Of a stretch of 64,000 nucleotides of DNA, positions 1-10,411 are shown piece by piece (position 1 is the stretch's first letter; each line of letters starts with the position of its first letter). The notes under the pieces are model-generated. The model saw only the letters and a list, made by a program, of their open reading frames with translations, did no database searches and was not told the DNA's origin. Origin of the DNA: Methylophilaceae bacterium (GTDB lineage Bacteria; Pseudomonadota; Gammaproteobacteria; Burkholderiales; Methylophilaceae); assembly GCA_905339275.1 (NCBI GenBank), contig CAJPFK010000017.1:27104-91103 (forward strand). Reading direction: 5' to 3'. The position numbers were made by a program, and so were the translations under genes.

Positions 1-80
1 AGCAGCAGGATGAACATCGCCATGCCGAGCACGAACATCTCGGGTAATGCAGAGATCAAGTCAGGAAGAATATCGCTCAT
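1..80 (-). CDS. nuoN: NADH-quinone oxidoreductase subunit N, 5' end only
   Basis: This is the start of the last complex I gene; the window edge cuts it after about 26 codons. The visible N-terminus (MSDILPDLISALPEMFVLG...) begins with a hydrophobic segment, as expected for the first membrane helix of this antiporter-like proton-pumping subunit. It follows nuoM after 14 bases, in the canonical nuoM-nuoN order. The identity rests mainly on position, because so little of the protein is visible. Confidence 0.85.
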   Translation of the reverse strand, partial: MSDILPDLISALPEMFVLGMAMFILL

Positions 81-94
81 GGGTGCTCTCAATC

Positions 95-1585
95 TCAGAA
101 TCCGGCGGGCAGCTTGCTCTGCGCCATATGTGACAGCAACTGGGTGACAGAAGCATTGGTTAATTCGGTAATTGGCGCGGGATATAGGCCAAAGCCCAAT
201 ACCATGAGCGCCAGCACGGCCAGAATGAAGAACTCGCGCTTGTTGAGGTCTTTCAGCTCAGCCACATGCTGATTGCCGATTTCACCGAAGAATACGCGCT
301 TCACCATCCACAAGGTATAGGCTGCACCGAAAATCAGCGTCAGGGCGGCAAGGAAGGCATACCAGAAGTTGACCTGGATCGCGCCCAGTATCACCAGGAA
401 CTCGCCGACAAAACCAGAAGTCCCGGGCAGGCCTGCATTCGCCATTGCAAACAACACGGCAAACGCGGCGAAAGTCGGCATGGTATTCACCACGCCGCCA
501 TAATCCGCTATCTGGCGTGAGTGCATGCGGTCGTAGAGCACGCCGACGCAAAGGAACATCGCGCCGGAGATGAAGCCGTGCGAAATCATCTGGACGACGG
601 CGCCTTCCATCCCCAGCGGGTTGAAAATAAACATGCCTAAAGTGACGAAACCCATGTGGGATATCGATGAATAGGCAATCAGCTTTTTCATGTCTTTTTG
701 CGCCAGCGCGACAAACGCGATGTAGACAATGGAAATCAGAGACAGGGTAATCATGAACCCGGCCAGATAATGCGATGCATCGGGCGCAATCGGCATGGCA
801 AAGCGCAGGAAGCTATAAGCGCCAAGCTTGAGCATGATCGCCGCCAGCACGACGGAACCGCCGGTCGGCGCTTCGACGTGCGCATCCGGCAGCCAGGTAT
901 GCACCGGCCACATCGGGATCTTCACCGCAAACGCCATGAAGAATGCGATAAAGATCAGTATCTGCACGGAGAGTGCCAGTGGCAGCTGGTAGTAATCGGT
1001 CAGTGCGAAACTGTCGGTCTGGTGATAGAGATAGATGAACGCAACCAGCATCAGCAGCGAGCCAAGCAGGGTGTACAGGAAGAACTTGATCGTGGCATAC
1101 ACACGATTCGGCCCGCCCCAGATACCGATCACCAGGAACATCGGAATCAGCATTGCTTCCCAGAAGACGTAATAGAGAATCGCATCCAGCGCGCTGAATA
1201 CGCCTATCATCAGGCCCGACATGATGAGGAAGGCCGCCATGTATTGCGCAACGCGCTTCTCGATCACTTCCCAGCCCGCCACAACGACAATCATGGTGGT
1301 AAAGCTGGTCAGCAGAATCAGCGGCACGGAGATGCCATCGACACCCAGGTGATAATGAATGTTGAATGCCGGAATCCAGCTTATACGCTCCTGAAACTGA
1401 AAACCGCCGTTCAGGAAGTTGAATTCCGTGTAAAGCGGAAGCGTGGCCAGGAAGCCGGCGATAGATCCTGCCAGGGCCACCCAGCGGGCAAGGCAGGCAC
1501 GCCTGTCGTCGCCGGTAAACAGTACGGCAATCCCTGCCAGTATGGGTAGCCAGATTGCAATGCTAATAATCGGTAAATCAAGCAT
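95..1585 (-). CDS. nuoM: NADH-quinone oxidoreductase subunit M
   Basis: This is one of three antiporter-like proton-translocating subunits in the membrane arm of complex I (496 aa, normal for NuoM). Hydrophobic helices run throughout. The buried glutamate of the proton channel is visible in the FWEAMLIPM motif (E143), and the matching lysine in the segment VKIPMWPVHTWLPDAHVEAP (K222). A conserved lysine-rich stretch (QKDMKKLIAYSSISHMG) follows further on. The gene lies 12 bases after nuoL and 14 before nuoN, so it is part of the nuo operon. Confidence 0.98.
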   Translation of the reverse strand: MLDLPIISIAIWLPILAGIAVLFTGDDRRACLARWVALAGSIAGFLATLPLYTEFNFLNGGFQFQERISWIPAFNIHYHLGVDGISVPLILLTSFTTMIVVVAGWEVIEKRVAQYMAAFLIMSGLMIGVFSALDAILYYVFWEAMLIPMFLVIGIWGGPNRVYATIKFFLYTLLGSLLMLVAFIYLYHQTDSFALTDYYQLPLALSVQILIFIAFFMAFAVKIPMWPVHTWLPDAHVEAPTGGSVVLAAIMLKLGAYSFLRFAMPIAPDASHYLAGFMITLSLISIVYIAFVALAQKDMKKLIAYSSISHMGFVTLGMFIFNPLGMEGAVVQMISHGFISGAMFLCVGVLYDRMHSRQIADYGGVVNTMPTFAAFAVLFAMANAGLPGTSGFVGEFLVILGAIQVNFWYAFLAALTLIFGAAYTLWMVKRVFFGEIGNQHVAELKDLNKREFFILAVLALMVLGFGLYPAPITELTNASVTQLLSHMAQSKLPAGF

Positions 1586-1597
1586 AAGTTTCTTTTT

Positions 1598-3610
1598 CTA
1601 TACCTTCATGAAGAAGGTCAGCATGAGGAACGCGCCAATAATCATGGCGAACGCATAGTGATAAATCATTCCGGACTGCAATTGGCGGATGATGCCTGAA
1701 ATACGTCCGATCAACCTGGCCGTACCGTTCACCAGCGTGCCGTCAATCAACTTCACATCACCAATTTGCCAGAGCTTGTCGCCCAGCAGGCGCGAACCGG
1801 CAGCAAAAAACCTGTCGTTGAAGCTGTCAAAACCGTATTTGTTTTCCAGAATCCGGTAAATCAGGTCAAACCTCGACTTGATGGCGGCAGGAATATCTGG
1901 CCGCTTCATGTAGAAGAACCATGAGAGCACCACGCCTGCCAGCGCCAGGGCAAATGGCCAGGTCTGCAGGCCGTGGATCGCCATCGCCAGCGCACCATGG
2001 AAATGGTGGGCAAGCTCATGCATGGCAGGATGCGCAGCCTGGTCGACATGAATCACCCCCTTGAAGAAATCGCCGAACAGCATGGGTTCAATCACGATAT
2101 AACCAATCGCCAGCGAAGGGATGGCCAGCAGAACCAGCGGCAGCGTAACCACCCATTTCTGCTCATGCGGCTTGTCGTTCGGCCCCAACCCGTGATGATG
2201 TTCATCATGGGCATGATCATCGTGATGCGCGTCATGCCCGGCTTCCATCCAGCGCTCCTTGCCGTGGAACACGAGGAAATACATGCGGAATGAATAGAAT
2301 GCGGTGACGAAGACGCCTGCCAGCACTGCAAAATAGGCAAATCCGCTGCCGGTAATCTCAGAGAACTTCACAACCTCAATGATGGAATCCTTGGAATAGA
2401 ACCCGGATAGGAACGGCGTGCCGATCAGCGCCAGCGAACCGATCAGCGAAGTGATCCAGGTGATGGGCATGTACTTGCGCAGGCCGCCCATGTTGCGGAT
2501 ATCCTGATCGTGGTGCATCGCCATGATGACGGAACCGGCAGCAAGGAATAGCAGCGCCTTGAAGAAGGCATGCGTCATCAGGTGGAACATCGCAACCGAG
2601 TAGGCGGAAGCGCCCAGCGCCACCGTCATGTAGCCCAACTGTGAAAGCGTCGAGTAAGCGACAACGCGCTTGATGTCATTCTGGATAATGCCCAGGAAGC
2701 CCATGAACAACGCAGTAATGGCACCGATCACCATCACTGTCGAAAGCGCAGTGGTCGAGAGTTCATACAGCGGCGACATGCGCGCCACCATGAAAATACC
2801 GGCGGTCACCATGGTTGCCGCGTGAATCAACGCCGAGATCGGCGTCGGGCCTTCCATCGAATCCGGCAGCCAGACATGCAACGGCACCTGGGCGGATTTA
2901 CCCATGGCGCCGATGAACAGCAGTATGCAGATCACGGTCATCAATGACCACTCAACGCCCGGAATAATCTGCACGGTATCGTTCGCCAGTTGCGGCGCGA
3001 CAGAAAAGACGGCGGCGTAATCCAGGCTGCCGAGGAAGTAGAGCACCATGCCGATACCGAGCAGGAAACCGAAGTCGCCGACACGATTCACCAGGAAGGC
3101 CTTGAGGTTCGCATAAATGGCCGTCGGGCGCTTGTACCAGAAACCGATCAATAGATAGGAGACGAGGCCGACCGCTTCCCAGCCGAAGAACAGTTGCATG
3201 AAATTGTTCGACATCACCAGCATCAGCATGGAGAACGTGAACAGTGAAATATAGCTGAAGAAACGGCTGTAGCCCGGGTCTTCCTCCATGTAGCCGATGG
3301 TATAGATATGCACCATGAGCGAGACAAAAGTCACCACCACCATCATGAGGGCAGAAAGCTTGTCGATCAGGAAACCCACCTCAAAAGCCGTACCGCCGCT
3401 GACAAGCCAGGTATAAACGGAGCCGTTGAATACGTGGCCGTCCAGCACGTGCATGAATACGTAGGCTGAGAGCGCGAAAGAGGCCGCAACGCCTGTGATG
3501 GTAATCCAGTGGGCCGATACGCGTGGCAACTTGCGGCCGAATAGGCCGACAATGGCCGCCGCAACCAGGGGCAGCATGGGAATCAATAAATAAATGGTTT
3601 GCATCGTCAT
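1598..3610 (-). CDS. nuoL: NADH-quinone oxidoreductase subunit L
   Basis: This is the distal antiporter-like subunit of complex I, which also carries the long lateral helix along the membrane arm (670 aa). Key channel residues are visible: E145 in FFGWEAVGLV, K238 in MGKSAQVPLHVWLPDSMEGP, and K351 in HAFFKALLFLAAGS. An unusual feature is a strongly histidine-rich loop at about residues 459-482, between two late transmembrane helices. The start could be either of two methionines (codon 1 or 3). The gene begins 6 bases after nuoK. Confidence 0.98.
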   Translation of the reverse strand: MTMQTIYLLIPMLPLVAAAIVGLFGRKLPRVSAHWITITGVAASFALSAYVFMHVLDGHVFNGSVYTWLVSGGTAFEVGFLIDKLSALMMVVVTFVSLMVHIYTIGYMEEDPGYSRFFSYISLFTFSMLMLVMSNNFMQLFFGWEAVGLVSYLLIGFWYKRPTAIYANLKAFLVNRVGDFGFLLGIGMVLYFLGSLDYAAVFSVAPQLANDTVQIIPGVEWSLMTVICILLFIGAMGKSAQVPLHVWLPDSMEGPTPISALIHAATMVTAGIFMVARMSPLYELSTTALSTVMVIGAITALFMGFLGIIQNDIKRVVAYSTLSQLGYMTVALGASAYSVAMFHLMTHAFFKALLFLAAGSVIMAMHHDQDIRNMGGLRKYMPITWITSLIGSLALIGTPFLSGFYSKDSIIEVVKFSEITGSGFAYFAVLAGVFVTAFYSFRMYFLVFHGKERWMEAGHDAHHDDHAHDEHHHGLGPNDKPHEQKWVVTLPLVLLAIPSLAIGYIVIEPMLFGDFFKGVIHVDQAAHPAMHELAHHFHGALAMAIHGLQTWPFALALAGVVLSWFFYMKRPDIPAAIKSRFDLIYRILENKYGFDSFNDRFFAAGSRLLGDKLWQIGDVKLIDGTLVNGTARLIGRISGIIRQLQSGMIYHYAFAMIIGAFLMLTFFMKV

Positions 3611-3616
3611 CCCGAC

Positions 3617-3922
3617 TTACCCTTTTAATTGATCGAGATCATCGACATTGATGGTTTGCATGCTGCGGAACAGCACGACGAGAATCGCCAGGCCGATTGC
3701 CGACTCGGCAGCCGCAACGGTGAGGATGAAGAACACGAAAACCTGGCCGGCCAGGTCGTTAAGGTAATGCGAAAAAGCGATGAAATTGAGGTTCACGGCG
3801 AGCAGCATCAACTCGATCGCCATCAGCAGCACAATGACGTTCTTGCGGTTGAGAAAAATACCGACAACGCTGATGGCAAACAGCAGGGAGCCCAGTACCA
3901 GATAATGTGACAGACCGACCAT
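3617..3922 (-). CDS. nuoK: NADH-quinone oxidoreductase subunit K
   Basis: This is the small three-helix membrane subunit of complex I (101 aa, exactly the usual length). The two intramembrane glutamates of the NuoK channel are present at E37 ([17 protein letters not shown]) and E73 ([11 protein letters not shown]). Its start codon shares one base with the nuoJ stop, which suggests translational coupling. Confidence 0.98.
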   Translation of the reverse strand: MVGLSHYLVLGSLLFAISVVGIFLNRKNVIVLLMAIELMLLAVNLNFIAFSHYLNDLAGQVFVFFILTVAAAESAIGLAILVVLFRSMQTINVDDLDQLKG

Positions 3923-4572
3923 CAGGCTTTATCCTTAGCATCAGTTGGATTGGCCGGGTCATCCGCCGGCGGCTCCTTGAATGACGGCATGCTGACCATG
4001 CGAACGCGGTCGGCACGCTTGACCTTGACCTGATCGGCCGGGTCGATGAACTTGCTATCCTTGCGGTTCCGCAAGGTCAGTGCAATCGCCGCAATAATCG
4101 CCACCAGCAGCACAACCGCCGCCAGCTCGAAAGTCAGCAGATAATCGGTGTACAGCACCCTGCCCAGCTCCGCCGTATTGCTGTAATCCGCAGGCTTCGC
4201 CGGTGGCGCGCCCACACGCTCGACGCCGAAATTCTTGCTGCCGAGAATCATGACCATTTCCACTGCCATGAGCACGCCGATGAACCCCGCCATCGGCAGA
4301 TAATCCCAGAAACCCTCGCGCAAGCGATCGAGATTGATGTCCAGCATCATGACCACGAACAGGAACAGCACCATCACCGCGCCCACGTAAACCAGCACCA
4401 GCGCAATCGCGAGAAACTCGGCTTCAAGCAGCAGCCAGATACCGGCCGCCGTAAAAAAGGCCAGAACCAGAAACAATGCGGCGTGCACGGGGTTGCGCGC
4501 GGTGATCACGCGCAGCCCGGCCAGCAGCAATATGGCAGCAAGTGCGTAAAAAACGTAATCCTGAAAAATCAT
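3922..4572 (-). CDS. nuoJ: NADH-quinone oxidoreductase subunit J
   Basis: This is a membrane subunit of complex I at the junction with the quinone module (216 aa). Five hydrophobic helices occupy about residues 1-165; the segment [22 protein letters not shown] is the conserved core of the family. A charged cytoplasmic tail of about 50 residues (rich in K, D, P and A) follows. It overlaps nuoK by one base. It is preceded by an 85-base spacer, unusually long for this operon. Confidence 0.97.
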   Translation of the reverse strand: MIFQDYVFYALAAILLLAGLRVITARNPVHAALFLVLAFFTAAGIWLLLEAEFLAIALVLVYVGAVMVLFLFVVMMLDINLDRLREGFWDYLPMAGFIGVLMAVEMVMILGSKNFGVERVGAPPAKPADYSNTAELGRVLYTDYLLTFELAAVVLLVAIIAAIALTLRNRKDSKFIDPADQVKVKRADRVRMVSMPSFKEPPADDPANPTDAKDKA

Positions 4573-4657
4573 TTTTATTAGCGTTCAAGAGAATCGCAAA
4601 CGTGGCATGGCCGCCACATCGCTACGTTTCATCTTTCACATTTCACCTTTCGCAGTT
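4573..4657 (-). other. Unusual spacer between nuoI and nuoJ
   Basis: Most neighbouring nuo genes abut or overlap, but 85 bases separate nuoI from nuoJ. Read on the operon strand, the spacer opens with four imperfect GTGAAA-like units in about 35 bases. A weak GTGGC...GCCAC stem follows. No reading frame of note and no T-run that would make a terminator is seen. It may be a small repeat insertion or an mRNA-processing region; the function is unknown. Confidence 0.4.
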
Positions 4658-5146
4658 TCACCTGAATTTTGCATCTTCGGCGCGATCGGCCGCAATCTGC
4701 GCTTCGTACTTGTCGCCGACTTCCAGCAGCATTTTTTTGGTATAGACCAGATCGCCGCGCTTTTCGCCATGGTAATCAAATATCCTGGTTTCAACGATGG
4801 AATCGACTGGGCAGGATTCTTCGCACATGCCGCAGAAAATGCATTTGGTCAGGTCGATGTCGTAACGCGTGGTACGCCGCGTATTGTCCTCGCGCTGCTC
4901 GGATTCAATGGTAATCGCCATCGCCGGGCACACCGCCTCGCACAACTTGCAGGCAATGCAGCGCTCCTCGCCGTTCGGGTAACGGCGCAATGCATGCAAG
5001 CCGCGGAAACGCGGCGACATCGGCGTACGCTCTTCCGGGAACTGCACCGTAATCTTGCGCGCGAACATATAACGCCCGGTAAGGGCCATGCCTTTGAGCA
5101 GCTCGAACAACATCAAGCTGGACAGTACTGATTTGATCCTATTCAT
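4658..5146 (-). CDS. nuoI: NADH-quinone oxidoreductase subunit I (two 4Fe-4S ferredoxin)
   Basis: This peripheral-arm subunit carries clusters N6a and N6b, which pass electrons towards the quinone-proximal cluster in NuoB. Two CxxCxxCxxxCP motifs are visible, at C63/66/69/73 and C102/105/108/112. The frame is open further upstream, but the second of two adjacent ATGs is preferred: it lies 5 bases after an AGGA ribosome-binding site and gives 162 aa, the usual NuoI length. The ATG just before it is an alternative. nuoH ends 16 bases upstream. Confidence 0.97.
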   Translation of the reverse strand: MNRIKSVLSSLMLFELLKGMALTGRYMFARKITVQFPEERTPMSPRFRGLHALRRYPNGEERCIACKLCEAVCPAMAITIESEQREDNTRRTTRYDIDLTKCIFCGMCEESCPVDSIVETRIFDYHGEKRGDLVYTKKMLLEVGDKYEAQIAADRAEDAKFR

Positions 5147-5162
5147 CATGATCCTGGCTCGC

Positions 5163-6194
5163 TCAATGGAATAAGTGCGCAAAACGCGTTTGCATCAAGC
5201 CGCCGACCACGATAATCCAGACCAGCGTAATGGGAATGAACACTTTCCAGCCGAGACGCATGATCTGGTCGTACCGGTAGCGCGGAAACGTTGCACGGAA
5301 CCATAAAAAGAAGAATATCAGGAAAGCGACTTTTGCCAGCAACCACAGGAAACTGTCAGGCAGGAACGGCAGCGGAGACAACCAGCCGCCCAGGAACATC
5401 AGGGCTGCAAGCATGCAGACGAGGATGATATTGGCGTACTCGGCCAGGAAGAACACCGCAAACGCCATGCCGGAATATTCGACATGGAAACCGGCGACGA
5501 TTTCGGACTCCCCTTCCGCCACGTCAAACGGTGCACGGTTGGTTTCCGCAACCGCGCTGATGAAGTACACGATGAACAGTGGGAAAAGCGGAAGCCAGTA
5601 CCATTCCCAGAAGCCGCCTTGCTGTGCCAGCACGATCTTGCCCAGGTTCAGGCTGCCGGCTGCCATCAGCACGCCGACCAGCGCAAAGCCCATCGCGATT
5701 TCATAGGATACGATCTGTGCCGCCGAACGCATGCTGCCGAGGAACGCATATTTGGAGTTGGATGCCCAGCCGGCAATGATGACGCCATACACCGCCACCG
5801 AGGTCATGGCCAGGATATAGAGCAGGCCGGCATCAATATTCGCCAGCACCAGATTGAGATCGAACGGCACGACCGCCCACGCCGCAAAAGCAGGGGCAAT
5901 CGCAAGTACCGGGGCCAGCAGGAACAGGAATTTGTTCGATGCCGTTGGAATGATGATTTCCTTGGTAAACAGCTTCAGGCCGTCCGCAATCGGTTGCAAC
6001 AAGCCAAAGTAGCCGACGCGATTCGGCCCGATACGGACTTGCATGAAGCCGATCACCTTGCGCTCGGCCAGCGTCAGATAAGCGATAGCGCCCATCAGCG
6101 GCACGACGATGGCAACGATCTTGATCAGCGTCCAGGTGGTCAGCGAAACCGCCGGCCAGTAACTTCCAAATAATTGTGCGAAAAAGTCCATCAT
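5163..6194 (-). CDS. nuoH: NADH-quinone oxidoreductase subunit H
   Basis: This membrane subunit helps form the quinone-binding chamber and the link between the peripheral and membrane arms (343 aa, normal). Conserved family segments are visible: [40 protein letters not shown] and [17 protein letters not shown]. The protein starts Met-Met. The first ATG overlaps the nuoG stop codon in an ATGA arrangement, consistent with coupled translation. Confidence 0.98.
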   Translation of the reverse strand: MMDFFAQLFGSYWPAVSLTTWTLIKIVAIVVPLMGAIAYLTLAERKVIGFMQVRIGPNRVGYFGLLQPIADGLKLFTKEIIIPTASNKFLFLLAPVLAIAPAFAAWAVVPFDLNLVLANIDAGLLYILAMTSVAVYGVIIAGWASNSKYAFLGSMRSAAQIVSYEIAMGFALVGVLMAAGSLNLGKIVLAQQGGFWEWYWLPLFPLFIVYFISAVAETNRAPFDVAEGESEIVAGFHVEYSGMAFAVFFLAEYANIILVCMLAALMFLGGWLSPLPFLPDSFLWLLAKVAFLIFFFLWFRATFPRYRYDQIMRLGWKVFIPITLVWIIVVGGLMQTRFAHLFH

Positions 6195-8593
6195 GCTATC
6201 GCCGCAGTCTCGATCTTCTCAACGGTGATATCCCCCATCAGTTCTCCAAGGCTCGCCGTCAGCGGATCGGCCGCCTGGACGCGGATACAGCCCATGGCCA
6301 CATGCGTGTCCACGCGCACGTCCAGCACCGCGCTTCCCTCGCCCTGCTGCACCAGCACCCGGTCACCCTCGCTCAAGCCAAGAATCTGCATCATATCGGG
6401 ATGAATGCGCGCCATGGGCTTGATGTTGTACTTGGTTTTTTGTAACGACGGCGCCCGCCGGGCAATCGGGTCGGCCTGGTATTGCGGCACTTCCCCTATG
6501 CGCTGCAGGCCATCCGATTTGATCTTGACCTCAATCTCAACCAGTTCCTTCAGGTTGTTGTTGAGACTGCGCCAGACCACCGCGGAAGGCTTTTCGCCGC
6601 CGAAAATCGCATTTTTCACGTCTTCACTGCTGTCGTAGTCGAAACCTTCAAGGCCCAGCGTATTGCCAAGCACACGCAAAACCTTCCAGCCCGGACGGCA
6701 TTCGCCAAGCGGCCTGGTCACCGCGCTAAAGCTCTGCACGCGGCCTTCCATGCTCATCAGGGTACCGGAAGTCTCCGTGAACGGCGCTATCGGCAACAGC
6801 ACATCCGCATGCGCCAGCGCTTCGGATTTATACATGGTGAGCGCGACCACGCACTCGGCCTGCATCATGGCCTTGCGGGCGGCAGCGCCATTGTGGCAAT
6901 CAAGCTCAGGCTCGATATTGACCAGCAGATAGGCCTTGCGCGGCACTTCCAGCATGGCCCGCGCATGCATGCCTTGCGCGCTCGGCATCACACCGACCAG
7001 ATGCTGGCCGGTATTGTTGGCCCCTGCCGGCATCAGGCCGAGGGTTGCGCCGCAAAGGCCTGCAATCGCTTCAGCCAGGCTGTACATCTCGGTGAAACGC
7101 GGATCGTTCAGTGCAATATTGCCGATAAAGATACCCGTCCTCGGCGAAATCAGATCAAACAGCTTGCCCATACCGGCCAGGCTTTCGGCTATCGCCTGCG
7201 TATTGTCGCGCACGCGGATCTCTTCCAGCAAGGTGTTCAGTGAAGGCGGCAGGCACAGCGACAAACGCTGCAGGCCGGACATGGCCTTCAATACCTGGGC
7301 CAGCACATTGACCATGTCATTCGGACGCACGATCACTTTATGCGCGACATGCATCAACGGGTCGTTATCCAGCGGGTTGATGATATTGAGTTCGGCGCCG
7401 TTGGCCACCGCCTTGCGGAAGCGCTTGCTCAACAGCGGGTGCTCATTGCGCAGGTTGGAACCGATGATGAGGATGCGATCCAGTTCCTCGAGATCAGGAA
7501 TGTTGCAACCCATCCAGGGCGTGCCAAGCCGCTTGCCGTCCAGCCTGAAATCGGTCTGGCGCAGGCGGTAATCGATATTGCCGCAACCCAGCCCCCGGGC
7601 CAGTTGCTTGGCCAGATAACCTTCTTCCATCGTGCTGTTGGGCGAGACCAGGATACCCAGCGCGTCTGCGCCATGCTCGTTGGTAATATCCTTCAACTGG
7701 CCTGCGGCGAATTCCAGTGCGGTTTTCCAGTCGGTCTCTTGCCACTCGCCATTATGCTTGACCATCGGCACCTTGAGGCGGTCGGAGCTATTCAGGCCCT
7801 CGTAGGAGAAACGGTCGCGGTCGGACAGCCAGCATTCATTGATGCTCTCCTTCTCGCGCGGCAGCACGCGCATGACCTTGCCATCCTTGACGTGCACCTC
7901 GATATGGGAACCGAGACCATCATGCGGCGCAATCGACGGCCTGCGCGTCAGTTCCCAGCTACGTGCCGTATAACGGAAAGGCTTGCTGGTCAGGGCGCCG
8001 ACCGGGCATAGATCGATGATATTGCCGGACAGCTCGGAGTTGACGCTCTTATCGACATAGGCGGTAATTTCAGCATGCTCGCCGCGATTGACCATGCCCA
8101 GCTCCATCATGCCGCCGATTTCCTTGAGGAAACGCACGCAGCGGGTGCACTGGATGCAGCGCGTCATGTCGGTGGAAACCAGCGGGCCGATATTCTTGTT
8201 CAGCACCACGCGTTTTTCTTCCGTATAGCGGGAAGCGGGCGCACCATAAGCCACGGCGATGTCCTGCAAGTCGCACTCGCCGCCCTGGTCGCAAATCGGG
8301 CAATCCAGCGGATGATTGATCAGCAGGAATTCCATGACACTCTTCTGCGCCTCGATCGCCGCTTTCGAGCGCGTGAATATCTTCATGCCGTCGGCAACCG
8401 GGGTTGCACAAGCCGGCAACGGTTTGGCGAATTTCTCCACCTGGACCAGGCACATGCGGCAATTGGCGGCAACAGACAGTTTCTTGTGGTAGCAGAAACG
8501 CGGAATTTCGACGCCCAGCTTGTCAGCGGCGTCGATGATCGTCGTACCGTGCTCGACTTCTACCTGTTTTCCGTCAATTTCAATCTTCAACAT
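6191..8593 (-). CDS. nuoG: NADH-quinone oxidoreductase subunit G
   Basis: This is the large iron-sulfur subunit of the electron-input module (800 aa). Visible cluster ligands are a 2Fe-2S set at C34/C45/C48/C62, the His-ligated 4Fe-4S set H94/C98/C101/C107, and a 4Fe-4S set C146/C149/C152/C196. A molybdopterin-oxidoreductase-like fold without obvious cofactor function follows. The extra N7 cysteine set found in Escherichia coli NuoG (CxxCxxxC around residue 230) is not present; the equivalent stretch reads [12 protein letters not shown]. It overlaps nuoH by 4 bases. Confidence 0.98.
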   Translation of the reverse strand: MLKIEIDGKQVEVEHGTTIIDAADKLGVEIPRFCYHKKLSVAANCRMCLVQVEKFAKPLPACATPVADGMKIFTRSKAAIEAQKSVMEFLLINHPLDCPICDQGGECDLQDIAVAYGAPASRYTEEKRVVLNKNIGPLVSTDMTRCIQCTRCVRFLKEIGGMMELGMVNRGEHAEITAYVDKSVNSELSGNIIDLCPVGALTSKPFRYTARSWELTRRPSIAPHDGLGSHIEVHVKDGKVMRVLPREKESINECWLSDRDRFSYEGLNSSDRLKVPMVKHNGEWQETDWKTALEFAAGQLKDITNEHGADALGILVSPNSTMEEGYLAKQLARGLGCGNIDYRLRQTDFRLDGKRLGTPWMGCNIPDLEELDRILIIGSNLRNEHPLLSKRFRKAVANGAELNIINPLDNDPLMHVAHKVIVRPNDMVNVLAQVLKAMSGLQRLSLCLPPSLNTLLEEIRVRDNTQAIAESLAGMGKLFDLISPRTGIFIGNIALNDPRFTEMYSLAEAIAGLCGATLGLMPAGANNTGQHLVGVMPSAQGMHARAMLEVPRKAYLLVNIEPELDCHNGAAARKAMMQAECVVALTMYKSEALAHADVLLPIAPFTETSGTLMSMEGRVQSFSAVTRPLGECRPGWKVLRVLGNTLGLEGFDYDSSEDVKNAIFGGEKPSAVVWRSLNNNLKELVEIEVKIKSDGLQRIGEVPQYQADPIARRAPSLQKTKYNIKPMARIHPDMMQILGLSEGDRVLVQQGEGSAVLDVRVDTHVAMGCIRVQAADPLTASLGELMGDITVEKIETAAIA

Positions 8594-8617
8594 GGTGCTG
8601 ATTCCAGTAAGCTGCGC

Positions 8618-9934
8618 TTATTTTCCATCCAGCATGCTCTTGCCGTGCTGGATGTAATACTCAAATTCGGGGCGGAAATGCTTGACGAAGCTCAATACCG
8701 GCGTTGCAGCCGCGTCGCCCAGCGCACAAATCGTGCGGCCGGAAATATTGGCGCTGACATCGGTCAGCAAATCCAGGTCTTCCATCCGTCCCTTGCCATC
8801 GACGATACGCTTGACCACGCGATAGAGCCAGCCGGTACCTTCACGGCATGGCGTGCACTGGCCGCAGGATTCTTCAAAGAAGAAATAGGACAGGCGCTTC
8901 AGGGTCTTGACCATGCAGGTCGTCTCATCCATCACGATCATGGAGCCGGCGCCCAGGCTGGAACCGGCCTTGGAAAGCCCGTCGTAATCCATGGTCGCGC
9001 CGATAATGGCAGAAGCCGGCATCACGGCGGTGGAAGGCCCGCCCGGTATCACTGCCTTCAACTGGCGCCCTTTCCAGACACCGCCGGCCAGTTCCAGCAG
9101 TTCGGCGAAAGGCGTACCCATCCTGACTTCGTAATTGCCGGGTTTCTCGACATGGCCGGAAACCGAAAATATCTTGCTGCCGCCGGAATTGGCAACGCCC
9201 AGCTCCAGGAAAGCCTGCCCACCATGCTGCAGAATCCAGGGAATCGAGGTGAAGGACTCGGTATTATTGACCGTGGTCGGCTTGCCGAACACGCCGTAGC
9301 TTGCCGGGAATGGCGGCTTGAAACGCGGCTGGCCCTTCTTGCCTTCGATCGACTCGATCAGGGCGGTTTCTTCGCCGCAGATATAGGCGCCATAACCATG
9401 CACGGCATAAAGGTCGAAACTGAAGTCGGTGCCGAACAGGTTTTCACCGATGAACCCCGCCTTGCGCGCTTCTGCCAGCGCCGCTTCAAAAATCTTGTAA
9501 TCCTGCCAGATTTCGCCATGAATATAGTTGTAGCCGACCCGCGTACCCAGGGTATAGGCCGCTATCGCCATGCCCTCGATCAACTGGTGCGGGTTATAGC
9601 GAATGATATCGCGGTCCTTGAACGTCCCCGGCTCGCCTTCGTCCGTATTACAGACCAGATATTTGATGCCGTCGAAATAGCGCGGCATGAAACTCCACTT
9701 GAGGCCGGTCGGAAAACCGGCGCCGCCACGGCCACGCAAGCCCGAGAGCTTGACCTGGCTGATGATATCGGTAGCCTTGACCTTCCCGGTCACGATACGC
9801 TTGAGCTGTTCGTAACCGCCCAGCTTTTGATAGGTTTCCAGGCTGCGAGGCTGCGGCTCGGTGAGCGTACGCAGGCAGACCAGCGTCTGCTTGTCGAGAT
9901 TATGTGCGAGGACAGGTTCCGGCGCCGCCATCAT
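8618..9934 (-). CDS. nuoF: NADH-quinone oxidoreductase subunit F (NADH/FMN binding)
   Basis: This subunit binds NADH and FMN and carries 4Fe-4S cluster N3 (438 aa). The glycine-rich flavin/nucleotide motif [15 protein letters not shown] lies at about residues 66-80. The N3 ligands are C357, C360 and C363 ([12 protein letters not shown]) plus C403 ([13 protein letters not shown]). Its ATG overlaps the nuoE stop in an ATGA arrangement, so the two diaphorase subunits are probably made in equal amounts. Confidence 0.98.
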   Translation of the reverse strand: MMAAPEPVLAHNLDKQTLVCLRTLTEPQPRSLETYQKLGGYEQLKRIVTGKVKATDIISQVKLSGLRGRGGAGFPTGLKWSFMPRYFDGIKYLVCNTDEGEPGTFKDRDIIRYNPHQLIEGMAIAAYTLGTRVGYNYIHGEIWQDYKIFEAALAEARKAGFIGENLFGTDFSFDLYAVHGYGAYICGEETALIESIEGKKGQPRFKPPFPASYGVFGKPTTVNNTESFTSIPWILQHGGQAFLELGVANSGGSKIFSVSGHVEKPGNYEVRMGTPFAELLELAGGVWKGRQLKAVIPGGPSTAVMPASAIIGATMDYDGLSKAGSSLGAGSMIVMDETTCMVKTLKRLSYFFFEESCGQCTPCREGTGWLYRVVKRIVDGKGRMEDLDLLTDVSANISGRTICALGDAAATPVLSFVKHFRPEFEYYIQHGKSMLDGK

Positions 9935-10404
9935 TCCAGCCCTTCCAGAATTTCATCGACCCGGGCAGGCGTCAGGTTCTCGCACATATGGATATTGTTG
10001 ATATGCAACAGCGGCGCACCGCCGCAAGTCCCCATGCACTCGCCTTCTTTCAGGGTGAACCTGCCATCGGACGTCGTTTCGTTGAAGCCAATGCCGAGAC
10101 GGTTCTGCAAATGCGCGACGATGGAATCGGAATCGCGCAGCATGCAGGAAATATTGGTACAGACCGTGATCTTGTATTTACCCACCGGCTCGAGATCGTA
10201 CATGTTGTAGAAAGTCGCCACCTCCAGCGCGGCGATTGCCGGAATACCGAGATAATCGGCGACAAAAGCGATCGTCTCCTTGGACAGCCAGCCCTTCTCG
10301 GTTTGCGCAATGCGCAATGCCGACATCACCGCCGCCTGGCGATGCTCGGCAGGGTACTTGGTCAGTTCGTAGTCAATCTGGGTAATGGATTCTGGGGATA
10401 ACAT
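9931..10404 (-). CDS. nuoE: NADH-quinone oxidoreductase subunit E (2Fe-2S)
   Basis: This thioredoxin-fold subunit carries the off-path 2Fe-2S cluster N1a (157 aa). The ligands are visible as C82 and C87 ([12 protein letters not shown]) and C123 and C127 ([11 protein letters not shown]). It sits 7 bases after nuoD and overlaps nuoF. Confidence 0.98.
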   Translation of the reverse strand: MLSPESITQIDYELTKYPAEHRQAAVMSALRIAQTEKGWLSKETIAFVADYLGIPAIAALEVATFYNMYDLEPVGKYKITVCTNISCMLRDSDSIVAHLQNRLGIGFNETTSDGRFTLKEGECMGTCGGAPLLHINNIHMCENLTPARVDEILEGLE

Positions 10405-10411
10405 ATTCCGC

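Noticed and set aside
698..1549. Long plus-strand frames opposite nuoM, nuoG, aceE and lpd (up to 711 codons opposite nuoG/nuoF)
   Set aside because: They are antisense shadows of GC-rich genes, with histidine/arginine/glutamine-rich nonsense composition and no start signals.
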